Origin: an uncultured Christensenella sp.
Lineage (GTDB): Bacteria > Bacillota > Clostridia > Christensenellales > UBA3700
Reading direction: 5' to 3'
NCBI GenBank assembly: GCA_910579785.1
Contig: CAJTVJ010000011.1
Location: 1 to 52,104, forward strand
Length of the DNA: 52,104 nucleotides
In this document: positions 24,692 to 33,092 of the stretch, one piece after another
Layout of the letters: every line of letters starts with the position of its first letter
Numbering within the stretch: the stretch's first letter is position 1
Translations under genes and position numbers: made by a program
The notes under the pieces: model-generated
What the model was told of the DNA's origin: nothing
Seen by the model: only the letters and a program-made list of their open reading frames with translations
The model's database searches: none

Positions 24692-25912
24692 TTACTTCTT
24701 AGTAGTTTTTGTCGACGTTGATTTTGGTTTTGTCTCGCCTGTGTTAGCCTTGGTTTTCGCCGTTGTTGACTTAGTTGCCGTCTTCTTCTCGCCGTCTGTG
24801 TCTGCTTTGGTTGATTTTGCAGCGGTCGTCTTTGCAGGTTTCTTTGCACCGTCAGTTGCGGCTTTTGCGCTTGTCGCTTTTTTATTGCTATCGTCTGCGG
24901 CAGACTTTGCAGCAGTTTTTGCAGTCGCGGTTTTCTTGGCTGTCGACGTCTTTTCGCCCGTCGCTTTTTGTGAGCTTACTCTTGCGCGGGTCCTTGCGCC
25001 GGGGCGTTGTCCCGACGTGGCGCTGTCCTCTTCGCTCTCGATATCCTCTTGTTTGAGAGCTTTGAGCTTGCCGTGAGCAGGGGCGTATTCTTCTTTCTTG
25101 TCTTTCATTATATCTTCTATCGGTATCAGCTCGTCTTCCGGGGCAATCTTTTTAGTCTTGCGCTTAATTGGTGTTAAGAACGACTCTTCCTGCTCGTCTT
25201 CGTCGTTGCGAACAGCTGTGATAGGAGACAACTTTACTTCTTCTTTTTCATGCTTTATCGGTTTGAGAACATACTCGTCGTCAGTTGCGTCTGCGGCAAG
25301 GGGAGCGAGCTTTTTGCGTTTGCTTGTCGATTCTTCTTCGTCTTCGACGCCATGCTTTTGTTTGATAGGTTTAAGCTTGGACTCCTGCGCGTCTTCTTTG
25401 TGCTTGCGTGCACGTTTATCTTCGGCATGGGAGTCGTCTTCGTCGCGGTGTGTGTTCTTTATAGGTTTGAGTTTATTCTTGTCTTTGTCAGATTTTGATT
25501 TATCTTGCTTTTGAGAATTTTTGCCTTTCTTTGAATTAGTTGCGTCTGCTTTTTTATCTTCTTTCTTTTGCGCTTTTTTGGCTTTCTTAGCCTCGCGTTT
25601 AGCTTTTTTTGCAGCTTTCTTTTCTTCGCTCATATTTTGGTTATGTACCAATATCAATGCAATCACAAACAATACGAAGACTCCGCCTACGCTGCTCCAA
25701 AGTATTATCGTTATATTTTTTATTGCGCCTAAGTCAGCTGCCGTATCGGAGGGCGTAGATATAGTACTGTCAGCCCCTGACGTAAGTTGATCTTCCGCAC
25801 TTGCAGTAGTTGTAGAAAAAATCGCCATAAAAACCAACGATAAAAGCAAAGCAATTACCGCGCAAATACAAATAGTATTCAACGCCTTTTGACGTCTAAT
25901 ATTTTCACACAT
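24692..25912 (-). CDS. Membrane protein with long Lys/Ala-rich tail and repeated LxPI motifs
   Basis: 406 residues. Residues 1-40 form a signal-like helix ending ASA. Residues 40-63 are a short Ser/Thr/Asp segment outside, and residues about 64-90 are a transmembrane helix. Everything after is a cytoplasmic, highly charged tail. Residues about 93-140 are almost all K/A/E. Residues about 140-290 contain at least seven spaced copies of an L-x-P-I/L core (KLKPIKNT, KLKPIKQK, KLAPLAAD, VLKPIKHE, KLSPITAV, FLTPIKRK, ELIPIEDI). The end is a histone-H1-like Lys/Ala/Thr repeat. No family is recognised. The motif series looks like an array of docking sites. The gene is monocistronic with GAGGTGGAG before the ATG. 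Confidence 0.7.
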   Translation of the reverse strand: MCENIRRQKALNTICICAVIALLLSLVFMAIFSTTTASAEDQLTSGADSTISTPSDTAADLGAIKNITIILWSSVGGVFVLFVIALILVHNQNMSEEKKAAKKAKREAKKAKKAQKKEDKKADATNSKKGKNSQKQDKSKSDKDKNKLKPIKNTHRDEDDSHAEDKRARKHKEDAQESKLKPIKQKHGVEDEEESTSKRKKLAPLAADATDDEYVLKPIKHEKEEVKLSPITAVRNDEDEQEESFLTPIKRKTKKIAPEDELIPIEDIMKDKKEEYAPAHGKLKALKQEDIESEEDSATSGQRPGARTRARVSSQKATGEKTSTAKKTATAKTAAKSAADDSNKKATSAKAATDGAKKPAKTTAAKSTKADTDGEKKTATKSTTAKTKANTGETKPKSTSTKTTKK

Positions 25913-26112
25913 ACTCCACCTCAGTCAGATAATAATATCCACTGCAATATATTATACAACAATAAACGACAATTTGCAAGTACTAATTTTTGAGCTAGCT
26001 TCCAAATATTGAGAACACAATAGGTAATTATGAGACATTTTATTGAATAAATGCAAATAAATTAGCTGAAATGTAAAAATTTATATAAAATAAAAAAATT
26101 TGCAATAACCTC

Positions 26113-26141
26113 TTGGCAAACGTAAAATAATGTGATATAGT
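26113..26141 (+). promoter_or_regulatory. Promoter giving a leaderless mRNA (first ASCH gene)
   Basis: TTGGCA (26113-26118), 17-nt spacer, TATAGT (26136-26141). The ATG at 26148 is 6 nt later and no Shine-Dalgarno is present. Confidence 0.75.
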
Positions 26142-26147
26142 ATTAGT

Positions 26148-26516
26148 ATGCACAGACACATATTGAAATTGAACGATAAAGCATTTGATATGGTCGTAGA
26201 GGGTAAAAAAATTTATGAGATGCGACTGTATGACGAGAGAATGCACAATATTTTTATTGGCGACGTCATTGTTTTTTTAAAGCAAGACACCAATAAGCAT
26301 TGCGAAGTCAAGGTGCTCGATTTGCTTTTTTATGAGAACTTTGCACAGCTGTACAGACGTCTTCCGTTGGAGAGATGCGGATATGACCAAGAAACGATAA
26401 ATCTTGCGACTGCGCTTGATATGGACAGGGTGTATTCAAAAGAAGACCAGAAAAAATATGCGGCTTGCGCTATAAAGTTTGAGCTGTTGGCTGACGGTAA
26501 ATCTTCAAGAAAATAG
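26148..26516 (+). CDS. ASCH domain protein (copy 1)
   Basis: A 122-residue PUA-like ASCH protein. The family signature is GKKIYEMRLYDERMHNIFIGD, i.e. G-x-K-x-x-E-x-R-x-x-D followed by a GD beta-turn; the mid-domain YENFAQLYRRLP and the YSKEDQ segment also fit. ASCH proteins are thought to bind RNA, and one relative (YqfB) is an amidohydrolase on acetylated cytidine; the role here is unknown. A paralogue with the same layout and promoter style lies 1.7 kb away on the other side of the MATE gene. Translation appears leaderless. Confidence 0.82.
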   Translation: MHRHILKLNDKAFDMVVEGKKIYEMRLYDERMHNIFIGDVIVFLKQDTNKHCEVKVLDLLFYENFAQLYRRLPLERCGYDQETINLATALDMDRVYSKEDQKKYAACAIKFELLADGKSSRK

Positions 26517-26524
26517 AATTGGCA

Positions 26525-26551
26525 GGGCGCGATATCAATCGCGTCTTATTT
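26525..26551 (+). terminator. Terminator after ASCH copy 1
   Basis: GCGCGAT (26527-26533) pairs with ATCGCGT (26538-26544), followed by CTTATTTTAT. The hairpin abuts the stop codon of the convergent MATE gene. Confidence 0.7.
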
Positions 26552-27979
26552 TATATCATTATCATCTTTGTTTTCAGATTGTTCCAATTGACTTTTTACG
26601 TAATTTTCGCGCTTTTTGAATATCTTGGGAAACGTTGTGAATATCACGGCGCTCGTTATCGCGCCGGCGATAAAATCGGCGATACCTTCCGACATATATA
26701 CGCCTTTAAAGCCCAGGAAATGAGTGAGCGCAAAGCACAGAGGAATGAGTATTATGACTTTGCGAGTTACCGCAAGCAACAGAGCAGACTTAGCCTGTCC
26801 GAGCGCGACGTTGATATTTTGCAGAGTCATTTGTACAAAAAACATTATCGATCCCATTAAAAAGAGCGGAGTATATTGTTTGACGATAGCTCTTACGCTG
26901 TCGCTTGCGGAGAATATATAAGCATACAGTTGAGGGAAGGCAAGAGATAGCGTCCACAATACCAATGCGAAGATAAACGCTATCAAAGTGACGTAGTTGA
27001 TTCCCTTTTTTAATCTGGCGGCGTCACCCTTGCCGTAATTGTAACTTACGAAGGGTTGCATACCGTATCCCAGACCGTTGAGGGGCAGGGATATGAGTTG
27101 AAGTGCGCTGAGCATAATAGTAAGCGCGGCGGTATAATCCTTATTTCCGCCTGTGGAGTTGTTGAGGTTGATATTGAATACTATCTGTATGGCGCATTCC
27201 GTGATGGTCATGACAAATGGCGTAAAGCCGAGTGAGAATATGCTCATAATGCGTCTTGGCTGCAAACGCATATCTTTAAACGAAAATTTGAATATGCTTT
27301 TTTTGCTAAAAAAGAATGCGATTATCCACAGGAATGATATTGATTGTGAAACAACGGTGGCAAGACTTGCGCCCTTGACGCCCATATTCAACACAAATAT
27401 AAAGAGCGGATCAAGGGCAATGTTTATTATCGCGCCGATAAGTATCGAAAACATTGCGATCATCGACGCGCCCTGTGCGGTGATAAATGGGTTGAGCCCC
27501 TGTGCAAACAATACGAACAGCGTGCCGAAAGAATAGATTTTGAGGTATGAAGTTGCAAACTCCAACGCGCTTTGAGGACAACCGAACGCAATACACAGCG
27601 GTTTTGCAAAAAAGTATGTGAGCAGACTTATCACAATGCCGACAATAAGCAAAAGCACCAGCGACGTGTTGAAAATTTTATCCGATTCCTTTTTATTTCC
27701 TTCGCCGAGTTTTATGCTTGCGCGCGGCGCGGCGCCGAGACCTATCAAACCTGCAAATGCCTGTATTATCAACGTTATCGGCAATACAATGCCCAGAGCA
27801 GCCAATGCGTCCATGCCTGCGCCGTCGATTTTGGCGACGAACATTCTGTCGACTACGTTGTATAAAAAAGTGATGAGCTGAGCTATGACGGCAGGTATCG
27901 TCAGCTTGAATACAAGCGGCAATATCTTACCTTCGCCAAGTCTATCGGTGGAGTTGCCTAGTGAATTGCTACGTGTCAT
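26546..27979 (-). CDS. MATE family multidrug/Na+ (or H+) antiporter
   Basis: 477 residues with about 12 transmembrane helices in two similar halves. The hallmarks are FKLTIPAVIAQLITFLYNVVDRMFV, the LPITLIIQAFAGLIGLGAAPR first-half loop and GYGMQPFVSYNYG in the second half. It exports drugs or cationic compounds by ion exchange. I start it at 27979 because a consensus promoter places transcription at that ATG; a longer frame would begin upstream of the -10 box. The C-terminus is short, acidic and cytoplasmic. It is flanked by two ASCH paralogues. Confidence 0.92.
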   Translation of the reverse strand: MTRSNSLGNSTDRLGEGKILPLVFKLTIPAVIAQLITFLYNVVDRMFVAKIDGAGMDALAALGIVLPITLIIQAFAGLIGLGAAPRASIKLGEGNKKESDKIFNTSLVLLLIVGIVISLLTYFFAKPLCIAFGCPQSALEFATSYLKIYSFGTLFVLFAQGLNPFITAQGASMIAMFSILIGAIINIALDPLFIFVLNMGVKGASLATVVSQSISFLWIIAFFFSKKSIFKFSFKDMRLQPRRIMSIFSLGFTPFVMTITECAIQIVFNINLNNSTGGNKDYTAALTIMLSALQLISLPLNGLGYGMQPFVSYNYGKGDAARLKKGINYVTLIAFIFALVLWTLSLAFPQLYAYIFSASDSVRAIVKQYTPLFLMGSIMFFVQMTLQNINVALGQAKSALLLAVTRKVIILIPLCFALTHFLGFKGVYMSEGIADFIAGAITSAVIFTTFPKIFKKRENYVKSQLEQSENKDDNDIK

Positions 27980-27986
27980 TTGCGAT

Positions 27987-28015
27987 ATTATATCACAGGC
28001 AAAATGCAAAATCAA
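27987..28015 (-). promoter_or_regulatory. Promoter giving a leaderless MATE mRNA
   Basis: On the minus strand, TTGATT (28015-28010), 17-nt spacer, TATAAT (27992-27987). Seven nt separate the -10 from the ATG at 27979, and no Shine-Dalgarno fits in that space. Confidence 0.75.
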
Positions 28016-28152
28016 ATGCGTATAGCAACATATTGAAAAATACTTTTGCGCATAAAGGCGCGAGATCGTTATTATTCTGCAATCACTATAAATTTGTAAT
28101 TTTAAAGGTGCATATAATAAATTTTCAAATGAGCAGATTTATAAAAAATTTC

Positions 28153-28181
28153 TTGTGTTAAATTGCCTTTTATAGTAAAAT
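28153..28181 (+). promoter_or_regulatory. Promoter giving a leaderless mRNA (second ASCH gene)
   Basis: TTGTGT (28153-28158), 17-nt spacer, TAAAAT (28176-28181). The ATG at 28188 follows after 6 nt. Confidence 0.7.
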
Positions 28182-28187
28182 AAATCT

Positions 28188-28550
28188 ATGACAACACATT
28201 TTATGAAACTAAAAAATCAACCCTTTGAACAAATCGTCAACGGGAGGAAGATATATGAATTGAGGCTGTATGACGACAAGCGAAGAGGAGTGAGTATTGG
28301 CGATAAGATAATTTTTAAGAATATGCAAAGCGGAGGTCAATGCGAGGTCAAAGTAATTGACGTAATTACAGCAAATTGCTTCGGCGAGATATATGATAGT
28401 TTGCCTCTTGAAGATTTGGGATACGATAAAGAAAATATAGCAAGCGCCGCCCCAAGGGATATGGAGCAGTATTATTCCAAAGAAGAGCAAGCAAAATACG
28501 GAGTCGTCGCCTTTAAGATTCAACTGCTGTCCGCTATGCAGAGTAACTAA
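28188..28550 (+). CDS. ASCH domain protein (copy 2)
   Basis: A 120-residue paralogue of the gene at 26148. The same signature appears as GRKIYELRLYDDKRRGVSIGD, and the C-terminal MEQYYSKEEQAKYGVVAFKI is closer to the family consensus than in copy 1. It is probably a soluble RNA-binding or RNA-processing protein. Like copy 1 it has a promoter directly abutting the ATG. The two copies are clearly diverged (roughly half identical by eye), so the duplication is not recent. Confidence 0.84.
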   Translation: MTTHFMKLKNQPFEQIVNGRKIYELRLYDDKRRGVSIGDKIIFKNMQSGGQCEVKVIDVITANCFGEIYDSLPLEDLGYDKENIASAAPRDMEQYYSKEEQAKYGVVAFKIQLLSAMQSN

Positions 28551-28565
28551 TAATTTGTCATAATT

Positions 28566-29297
28566 TTATTTCAACGGCGATACAGGTATCATACTTAAAA
28601 TATAAATTATCAAAGATATGGTTGACAGCGCAAGGCTTGATATAGATAATATTTTATTTTTGACAACTGATATAGTTGGTTTTTTTATTATTTTCGGGTT
28701 CATAGCAAGAGATGCAGATAATGCAAAACTTGCGCATGTGCAGACGGCGAAGGGCAGCACTTCTTGAATATATTTGACGTACGTCGCCAACATCATAGCG
28801 GCAAATCCAATTTGGAAGAATAGAAAAAGAAAGTGGGATACGTACGTTGAAGCTTTTCCGCTGTCGGTTTTGAGTGGAAAATAAACCAATACGTCTATTG
28901 CCAAAAATATTATAGGCACAATAATCATAATGAGTAATTCTGCTTTTTTGCCGTATCTGTCTATTTGACCGCCTGACCAGTGCATAGGCACTACTTGCGG
29001 AGCATATCGCCATAGAGTTATAAACGCCGTGATACAAAATAAAGCCGCAAGTAAGTTGGCAATAAGCAAATTATAATTTGTCAAATTCTTTTTTGCATAG
29101 TCAACGTCGCTTCTTGTCAATTCGTCAACGGATATGCATAGTATCTGACTTAATTGATTTAATCTGGCGGCATTAGGACGGCAAAAACCGCTCTCCCACA
29201 TCGCCACGGCAAAGGGCGAGATATTCATACATTCTGCCAGATAACTTGTCGACAATCCAAGAGCCTTTCTGTATTTTTTGATATTGCTGCCTATCAT
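28566..29297 (-). CDS. XRE-type HTH domain fused to DUF1648/SdpI-like membrane domain
   Basis: 243 residues. Residues 1-62 form a Cro/CI-type helix-turn-helix (KYRKALGLSTSYLAECMNISPFAVAMWESG). Residues about 75-243 carry five or six transmembrane helices with the DUF1648 signature PMHWSGGQIDRYGKK between the first two. DUF1648 is found in SdpI, the immunity protein and signal receptor for a cannibalism toxin. The fusion suggests a membrane-tethered regulator whose DNA binding responds to a membrane signal, though this is inference. AGGGG lies 7 nt before the ATG, and a TATAAT box lies further upstream. Confidence 0.82.
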   Translation of the reverse strand: MIGSNIKKYRKALGLSTSYLAECMNISPFAVAMWESGFCRPNAARLNQLSQILCISVDELTRSDVDYAKKNLTNYNLLIANLLAALFCITAFITLWRYAPQVVPMHWSGGQIDRYGKKAELLIMIIVPIIFLAIDVLVYFPLKTDSGKASTYVSHFLFLFFQIGFAAMMLATYVKYIQEVLPFAVCTCASFALSASLAMNPKIIKKPTISVVKNKILSISSLALSTISLIIYILSMIPVSPLK

Positions 29298-29403
29298 AAT
29301 ATTACCCCTATATTTTTATTATAGCATTTTATATTGATAAAGTAAATATAAATATAAAAAATATATACGGCAGTTATGACTGAGCGCAAAACAAGTACGT
29401 TTT

Positions 29404-30177
29404 TTAATTTTCGCCGGTAAATACAAGCTCTAATTTATTTCCGTTGTCAAAAAATTTATATTGAAAGTATTTGCCGTTGGAGTTGACGTAGACGTCGTTT
29501 CTATTATTTATATACCATACTTCAAAGTCGAAATCGTCATGCAATTTTTTAAGCTGAGATTTGACGTTGAGCATAAGTTGAGAATATATCTCACAGTCCT
29601 TTAACGTATTGAAGCGCTTTAATTGGGGGTGGTTTGTCAAAGTTTTGAGAATATCCCAGCCTTTGACGTCGTCTTGAACAAGGGGAATAAAGCCAAAGTC
29701 TAAATAAAGTTTTGCCGCCAGCCAGGTCGTAGTCTGGGTATGTAGTAAAATTTTGTCGTAGCCTAAATCTTTTGCTACTTTTAAAGTCTGTGATATCAAG
29801 GGCTTTCCCAATCCCATGCCTTGATATGAATGAGTGATAGCAAGCCAATCAATCACGCAAGGATAATTGCGGTCGCAAGAGGGAGATACTGTCGCAGTTG
29901 CGATTTTCTCATATTTTTCATTTGAGATAAAAAAACATCTTTTGGGCAGTTCTTCATAAAAAGTATCATAAAAATCATGAAAAACATTCATTGCCTGTGA
30001 TTTGTTTTGAAATTCTCCGCTTTTGATATGTATATCTATCCAATCTGCGGTGTCGTTTTCGTCTTTCCAAAAGCTTATATGATATCCGTTGGGAAGCGGA
30101 TATTTATTGTATGAATTCAAATCGTCAAGCGTCATTATAAGTTCATGATATTCTATGGTGTTTTCTATTGATTTCAT
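29404..30177 (-). CDS. GNAT family N-acetyltransferase
   Basis: 257 residues. The acetyl-CoA-binding region is QGMGLGKPLISQTLKVAKDLG, a Q-x-x-G-x-G/A motif, followed by HTQTTTWLAAKLYLDFGF. The N-terminal ~100 residues and C-terminal ~70 residues (with a DUF-like beta segment) match nothing I recognise, so the substrate is unknown. I start at 30177 because a promoter lies 10 nt upstream of that ATG; the longer frame runs back through the promoter and has no plausible coding look. It is divergently transcribed from the PLC-like lipoprotein gene. Confidence 0.82.
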   Translation of the reverse strand: MKSIENTIEYHELIMTLDDLNSYNKYPLPNGYHISFWKDENDTADWIDIHIKSGEFQNKSQAMNVFHDFYDTFYEELPKRCFFISNEKYEKIATATVSPSCDRNYPCVIDWLAITHSYQGMGLGKPLISQTLKVAKDLGYDKILLHTQTTTWLAAKLYLDFGFIPLVQDDVKGWDILKTLTNHPQLKRFNTLKDCEIYSQLMLNVKSQLKKLHDDFDFEVWYINNRNDVYVNSNGKYFQYKFFDNGNKLELVFTGEN

Positions 30178-30187
30178 ATCTATATCA

Positions 30188-30216
30188 ATTATATTGCAAA
30201 AGTTGCAGATTGTAAA
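30188..30216 (-). promoter_or_regulatory. GNAT gene promoter, near-leaderless
   Basis: On the minus strand, TTTACA (30216-30211), 17-nt spacer, TATAAT (30193-30188). It ends 10 nt before the ATG, leaving only about 3 nt of leader. Confidence 0.65.
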
Positions 30217-30223
30217 TGTCAAT

Positions 30224-30252
30224 TTGACAAATCGTTCAAAATAAATTAAAAT
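30224..30252 (+). promoter_or_regulatory. Promoter of the PLC-like lipoprotein gene
   Basis: TTGACA (30224-30229), 17-nt spacer, TAAAAT (30247-30252). It lies back to back with the GNAT promoter, the two -35 boxes being 7 nt apart. The leader of about 65 nt carries AAGGAG. Confidence 0.7.
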
Positions 30253-30325
30253 ATAAAGGCAATAATTTATAATACAGTTGGTATGACAATGCTCATACTT
30301 GTGTAAGATTTTCAAGGAGTAGATT

Positions 30326-31378
30326 ATGAAAAAGAAAAGTTTTACTTTGGTTTTGTTGGTCGTCATATTACTGTGTGTCGTTTTGTCGGCATGTAACAAA
30401 GACGGCTCAAAGCCAGTCGTGCTGAAAGAAGATCAAAAAGAGTTTTACACTAATTGGATGGAGGCAATCAAAGACGATACTCCTATCAACAAGATAGCTA
30501 TGCTTGGCTCGCATGACAGCGCTATGTCGACGACTGACAGCGCAATAAAAAATATGACCAAGACGCAGGATATCACTATCGCGCAACAACTTGAATTTGG
30601 ATGTAGATATTTTGATATCAGAATAAGCAAGAACAACAACGATAATGATAATCTCACTGGGTTTCACAGCAGTATGGACACCAACGGAGAGAAATTCGCC
30701 GACACTATCGACGGCATATTGACGTTTATCAAAGCGCATACTTCTGAGTTTTTGGTGCTTGATTTTCAGCATTTCAACAACAATTCTCAACAGGCTGTGA
30801 TAGACAAGCTTCAATCGTGCGGCATTTTGCAATATGCAGTTGTCAATGATACCGATATGTCTGATATAGATTTTGTCACAGGACTTAAACTTGGCGACGT
30901 GCGCGGAAAGGTAATAATTATATGGGGCAGCAACGAAGCCAACGGCGACATGTATCCCTATCTTTTCAGGCGCAACAACGACGCTTGTACTATAAGCGGA
31001 GCAGTACTTGATTCGATGTACAGCAAGAAGGATAATACCAAGTCCAGCAGTAAGTTTATAGCAGAGACGATACCAAAATATTTCGACCATATCTTAAAGA
31101 AAGAGGGCGGATTAACCGTATTGCAAGGGCAGCTGACGTCTTCGTCGCTCATGGGTAATTTAAAGAACTTGGAGAGCGGGCACAACAAGGCAATGAGCGA
31201 GTGTGTAAGAGGGATAGAGCAAAACGGCGCCCAACTTGCCGCAGTAAATATCATAATGAGAGATTTTATAGGCAGCGACTTTGAGAAGAGCAACAGCGTA
31301 TTGCATATCAACGTAGCGAAAGGTTACGTTAAGGATAGTAGTTTGGAGAGTTTTAATAATTTTACTGCGGTAAAATAA
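30326..31378 (+). CDS. Phosphatidylinositol-specific phospholipase C-like lipoprotein
   Basis: A 350-residue secreted, lipid-anchored protein: signal peptide and lipobox LSAC with Cys23. The PLC X-domain is visible, with first catalytic histidine His63 in MLGSHDSAM, then the FGCRYFDIRI strand with its arginine, and second histidine His114 in TGFHSSM. The domain continues through LVLDFQHF. This family cleaves phosphatidylinositol or related glycolipid head groups with internal cyclisation. It lacks a Y-domain, as bacterial forms do. AAGGAG precedes the ATG. Its substrate may be host or environmental inositol lipids. Confidence 0.88.
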   Translation: MKKKSFTLVLLVVILLCVVLSACNKDGSKPVVLKEDQKEFYTNWMEAIKDDTPINKIAMLGSHDSAMSTTDSAIKNMTKTQDITIAQQLEFGCRYFDIRISKNNNDNDNLTGFHSSMDTNGEKFADTIDGILTFIKAHTSEFLVLDFQHFNNNSQQAVIDKLQSCGILQYAVVNDTDMSDIDFVTGLKLGDVRGKVIIIWGSNEANGDMYPYLFRRNNDACTISGAVLDSMYSKKDNTKSSSKFIAETIPKYFDHILKKEGGLTVLQGQLTSSSLMGNLKNLESGHNKAMSECVRGIEQNGAQLAAVNIIMRDFIGSDFEKSNSVLHINVAKGYVKDSSLESFNNFTAVK

Positions 31379-31604
31379 TACGCGCTGTAAATATGGCGGT
31401 ATTTTATATTGATTAGATATCTCGACTACGCTCGATATGACAATAATATATACTTAAAAGCTTGTGAGGAAATCGTCGTTGACGCTCGCACGAGACGCAC
31501 CTTGCATGCTCGCTATGCAGTAGCTTCGCTCCTTACGACCGTAGCGGAGAAATCTCATCCTTAATAAACCACCGTAATAAATCTTGATTAAAATAATTTC
31601 ACTA
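31379..31604. repeat. Repeat-rich spacer, modules B and C
   Basis: An ATATC/GATAT version of the module B hairpin sits at 31415-31441 and a long module C copy (GACGCTCGCACGAGACGCAC, then CTCGCTATGC, then TTCGCTCCTTACGACCG) at about 31475-31540, followed by a partial inverted B. No gene or clear terminator seen. Confidence 0.7.
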
Positions 31605-31633
31605 TTGACATTTATATGTGATTATGATAGAAT
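31605..31633 (+). promoter_or_regulatory. Promoter of the glycosyltransferase gene
   Basis: TTGACA (31605-31610), 17-nt spacer, TAGAAT (31628-31633), with a leader of about 75 nt. Confidence 0.75.
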
Positions 31634-31715
31634 AGCGAGGACAGAAAAGTATAAGTGAAAAAATTGTTGAGAAAAATTCCTATATATGCAATCAGTGCAT
31701 TGGAGCTGGATCAAC

Positions 31716-32861
31716 ATGAATAAACCACAAGACAATAAAATTATCAGACCTAAAAAGGTGCTGTTGTTGTCGGTATCTACGGGAGAAGGTCACAACAGCG
31801 CGGCGCGTGCCATAGCTGAGGTTTTAAGACAGCGAAATATCGAGTGCGAGATAGTCGACTCGGTAGAATTTAAGGGCAAAAAGTCCCATTCATTTATAGC
31901 AGACGGTTACAGTTGGATAATTCGGCATACCCCTATTTTATTTGGGCTTGCATACGTTTTGGGCGCGGCGTACGACAATATGCGATTGCCCTCTCCTATC
32001 AAGTCATATCATCAAAGTTATGCTGAAAAGATTTTTAAATATATCCAAGAGGGCGGCTTTGACTGTGTGATATGCACGCACTTGTTTTCTATGCACACGG
32101 CGACGGCAATACGCGATAAATATATGCCTGATCTTCCTTGCTATGGGGTGATAACGGATTATACCGCTATACCGTTTTACAGAGGCTCTAAGCTTGACGC
32201 GTACTTTGTGCCTGACGACAGAACTCGCGGTATGCTGGTAAAAAAGGGTATCCCGTACGACAGCGTTATCCTATCGGGTATACCGGTAAGTCCTAAGTAT
32301 GCGGCAGCTGTCGACAGAGCGCAGGCGAGGGAGTTGCTCGGCATATCGCAAGATAAAAAGGTTGTCGTGATTTCCGCAGGAGGCGCAGGATGCGGAAAGA
32401 TAAGACAGCTGTGCAAAAGTCTTGGTCGGTCGATAGACGACGATACGTCCGTATACGTCTTTGTCGGTAAAAACAAAAAGCTCAAAAGTTCGATAGACAA
32501 GTCGCTTGGGAACGATAAAAGATTTAATGCGCTTGATTTCACTCCCGATATAAATCTTTACGTCAAGGCGGCTGACGTCGCTATGACAAAACCCGGAGGA
32601 CTTTCAAGCACCGAATTTGCAATATCCGGTACGCCGCTTATTTTGCTCAAAGCAATACCTGGATGCGAGACGTGCAACCAGCGTTATTTTGTCAGGCGCG
32701 GTATGGCGACTTATTGCAAGACCAATCGACAGGCAATAAGACATACCTTGCATATTCTCTATAAAGAAAACGCAGCAGAGCAGCGCTCGGCTAATGCGGA
32801 TGAGAGAGCAGTCAATCCCAATGCGGCGATGGATATAGTTGATTTTGTGATGGATAAATAA
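31716..32861 (+). CDS. Glycolipid glycosyltransferase (MGDG synthase/UgtP-like, GT28)
   Basis: 381 residues. The N-terminal MGDG-synthase-type domain starts with KKVLLLSVSTGEGHNSAARAIAEVL, whose GEGHNSAA loop is the family signature. The C-terminal GT-B half carries the nucleotide-sugar site KPGGLSSTEFAISGTPLIL. It probably transfers a sugar onto diacylglycerol to make membrane glycolipids or the lipoteichoic acid anchor, acting at the inner membrane face. I start at 31716, where GGAG lies about 10 nt upstream; an in-frame ATG at 31686 has no ribosome site. A promoter lies upstream and a hairpin follows. Confidence 0.88.
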   Translation: MNKPQDNKIIRPKKVLLLSVSTGEGHNSAARAIAEVLRQRNIECEIVDSVEFKGKKSHSFIADGYSWIIRHTPILFGLAYVLGAAYDNMRLPSPIKSYHQSYAEKIFKYIQEGGFDCVICTHLFSMHTATAIRDKYMPDLPCYGVITDYTAIPFYRGSKLDAYFVPDDRTRGMLVKKGIPYDSVILSGIPVSPKYAAAVDRAQARELLGISQDKKVVVISAGGAGCGKIRQLCKSLGRSIDDDTSVYVFVGKNKKLKSSIDKSLGNDKRFNALDFTPDINLYVKAADVAMTKPGGLSSTEFAISGTPLILLKAIPGCETCNQRYFVRRGMATYCKTNRQAIRHTLHILYKENAAEQRSANADERAVNPNAAMDIVDFVMDK

Positions 32862-32880
32862 ATATAGGTGCAAAAACCAT

Positions 32881-32906
32881 GAGGCAGATAATTTATCGTT
32901 TGCCTC
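32881..32906 (+). terminator. Possible terminator hairpin of the glycosyltransferase gene
   Basis: GAGGCA (32881-32886) pairs with TGCCTC (32901-32906), with an inner GATA/TATC stem, followed only by TTAAATATT. Moderately convincing. Confidence 0.4.
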
Positions 32907-32980
32907 TTAAATATTAAAGTTTGCAATGCAGAAAAAAGCATGTGCATAGCAAAGTTGAAAGTATAAATATTTGAGTTTAA

Positions 32981-33020
32981 CGTCAAGCAGCCGCGACAGT
33001 GCGCGCTGCTTGGTATGACG
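32981..33020. other. GC-rich stem-loop of unknown function
   Basis: CGTC-AAGCAG-C-CGCG pairs with CGCG-CTGCTT-...-GACG across a 6-nt loop. The stem is strong but is not followed by a clear T-run, and no gene starts beside it. It could be a second terminator or a small RNA element. Confidence 0.4.
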
Positions 33021-33092
33021 GCAATTTTATTGCATAAGCTTTTCGCTAATTGGGTGTTGCAATTTATAGCGTCTCAAATATCAGTACTGATA

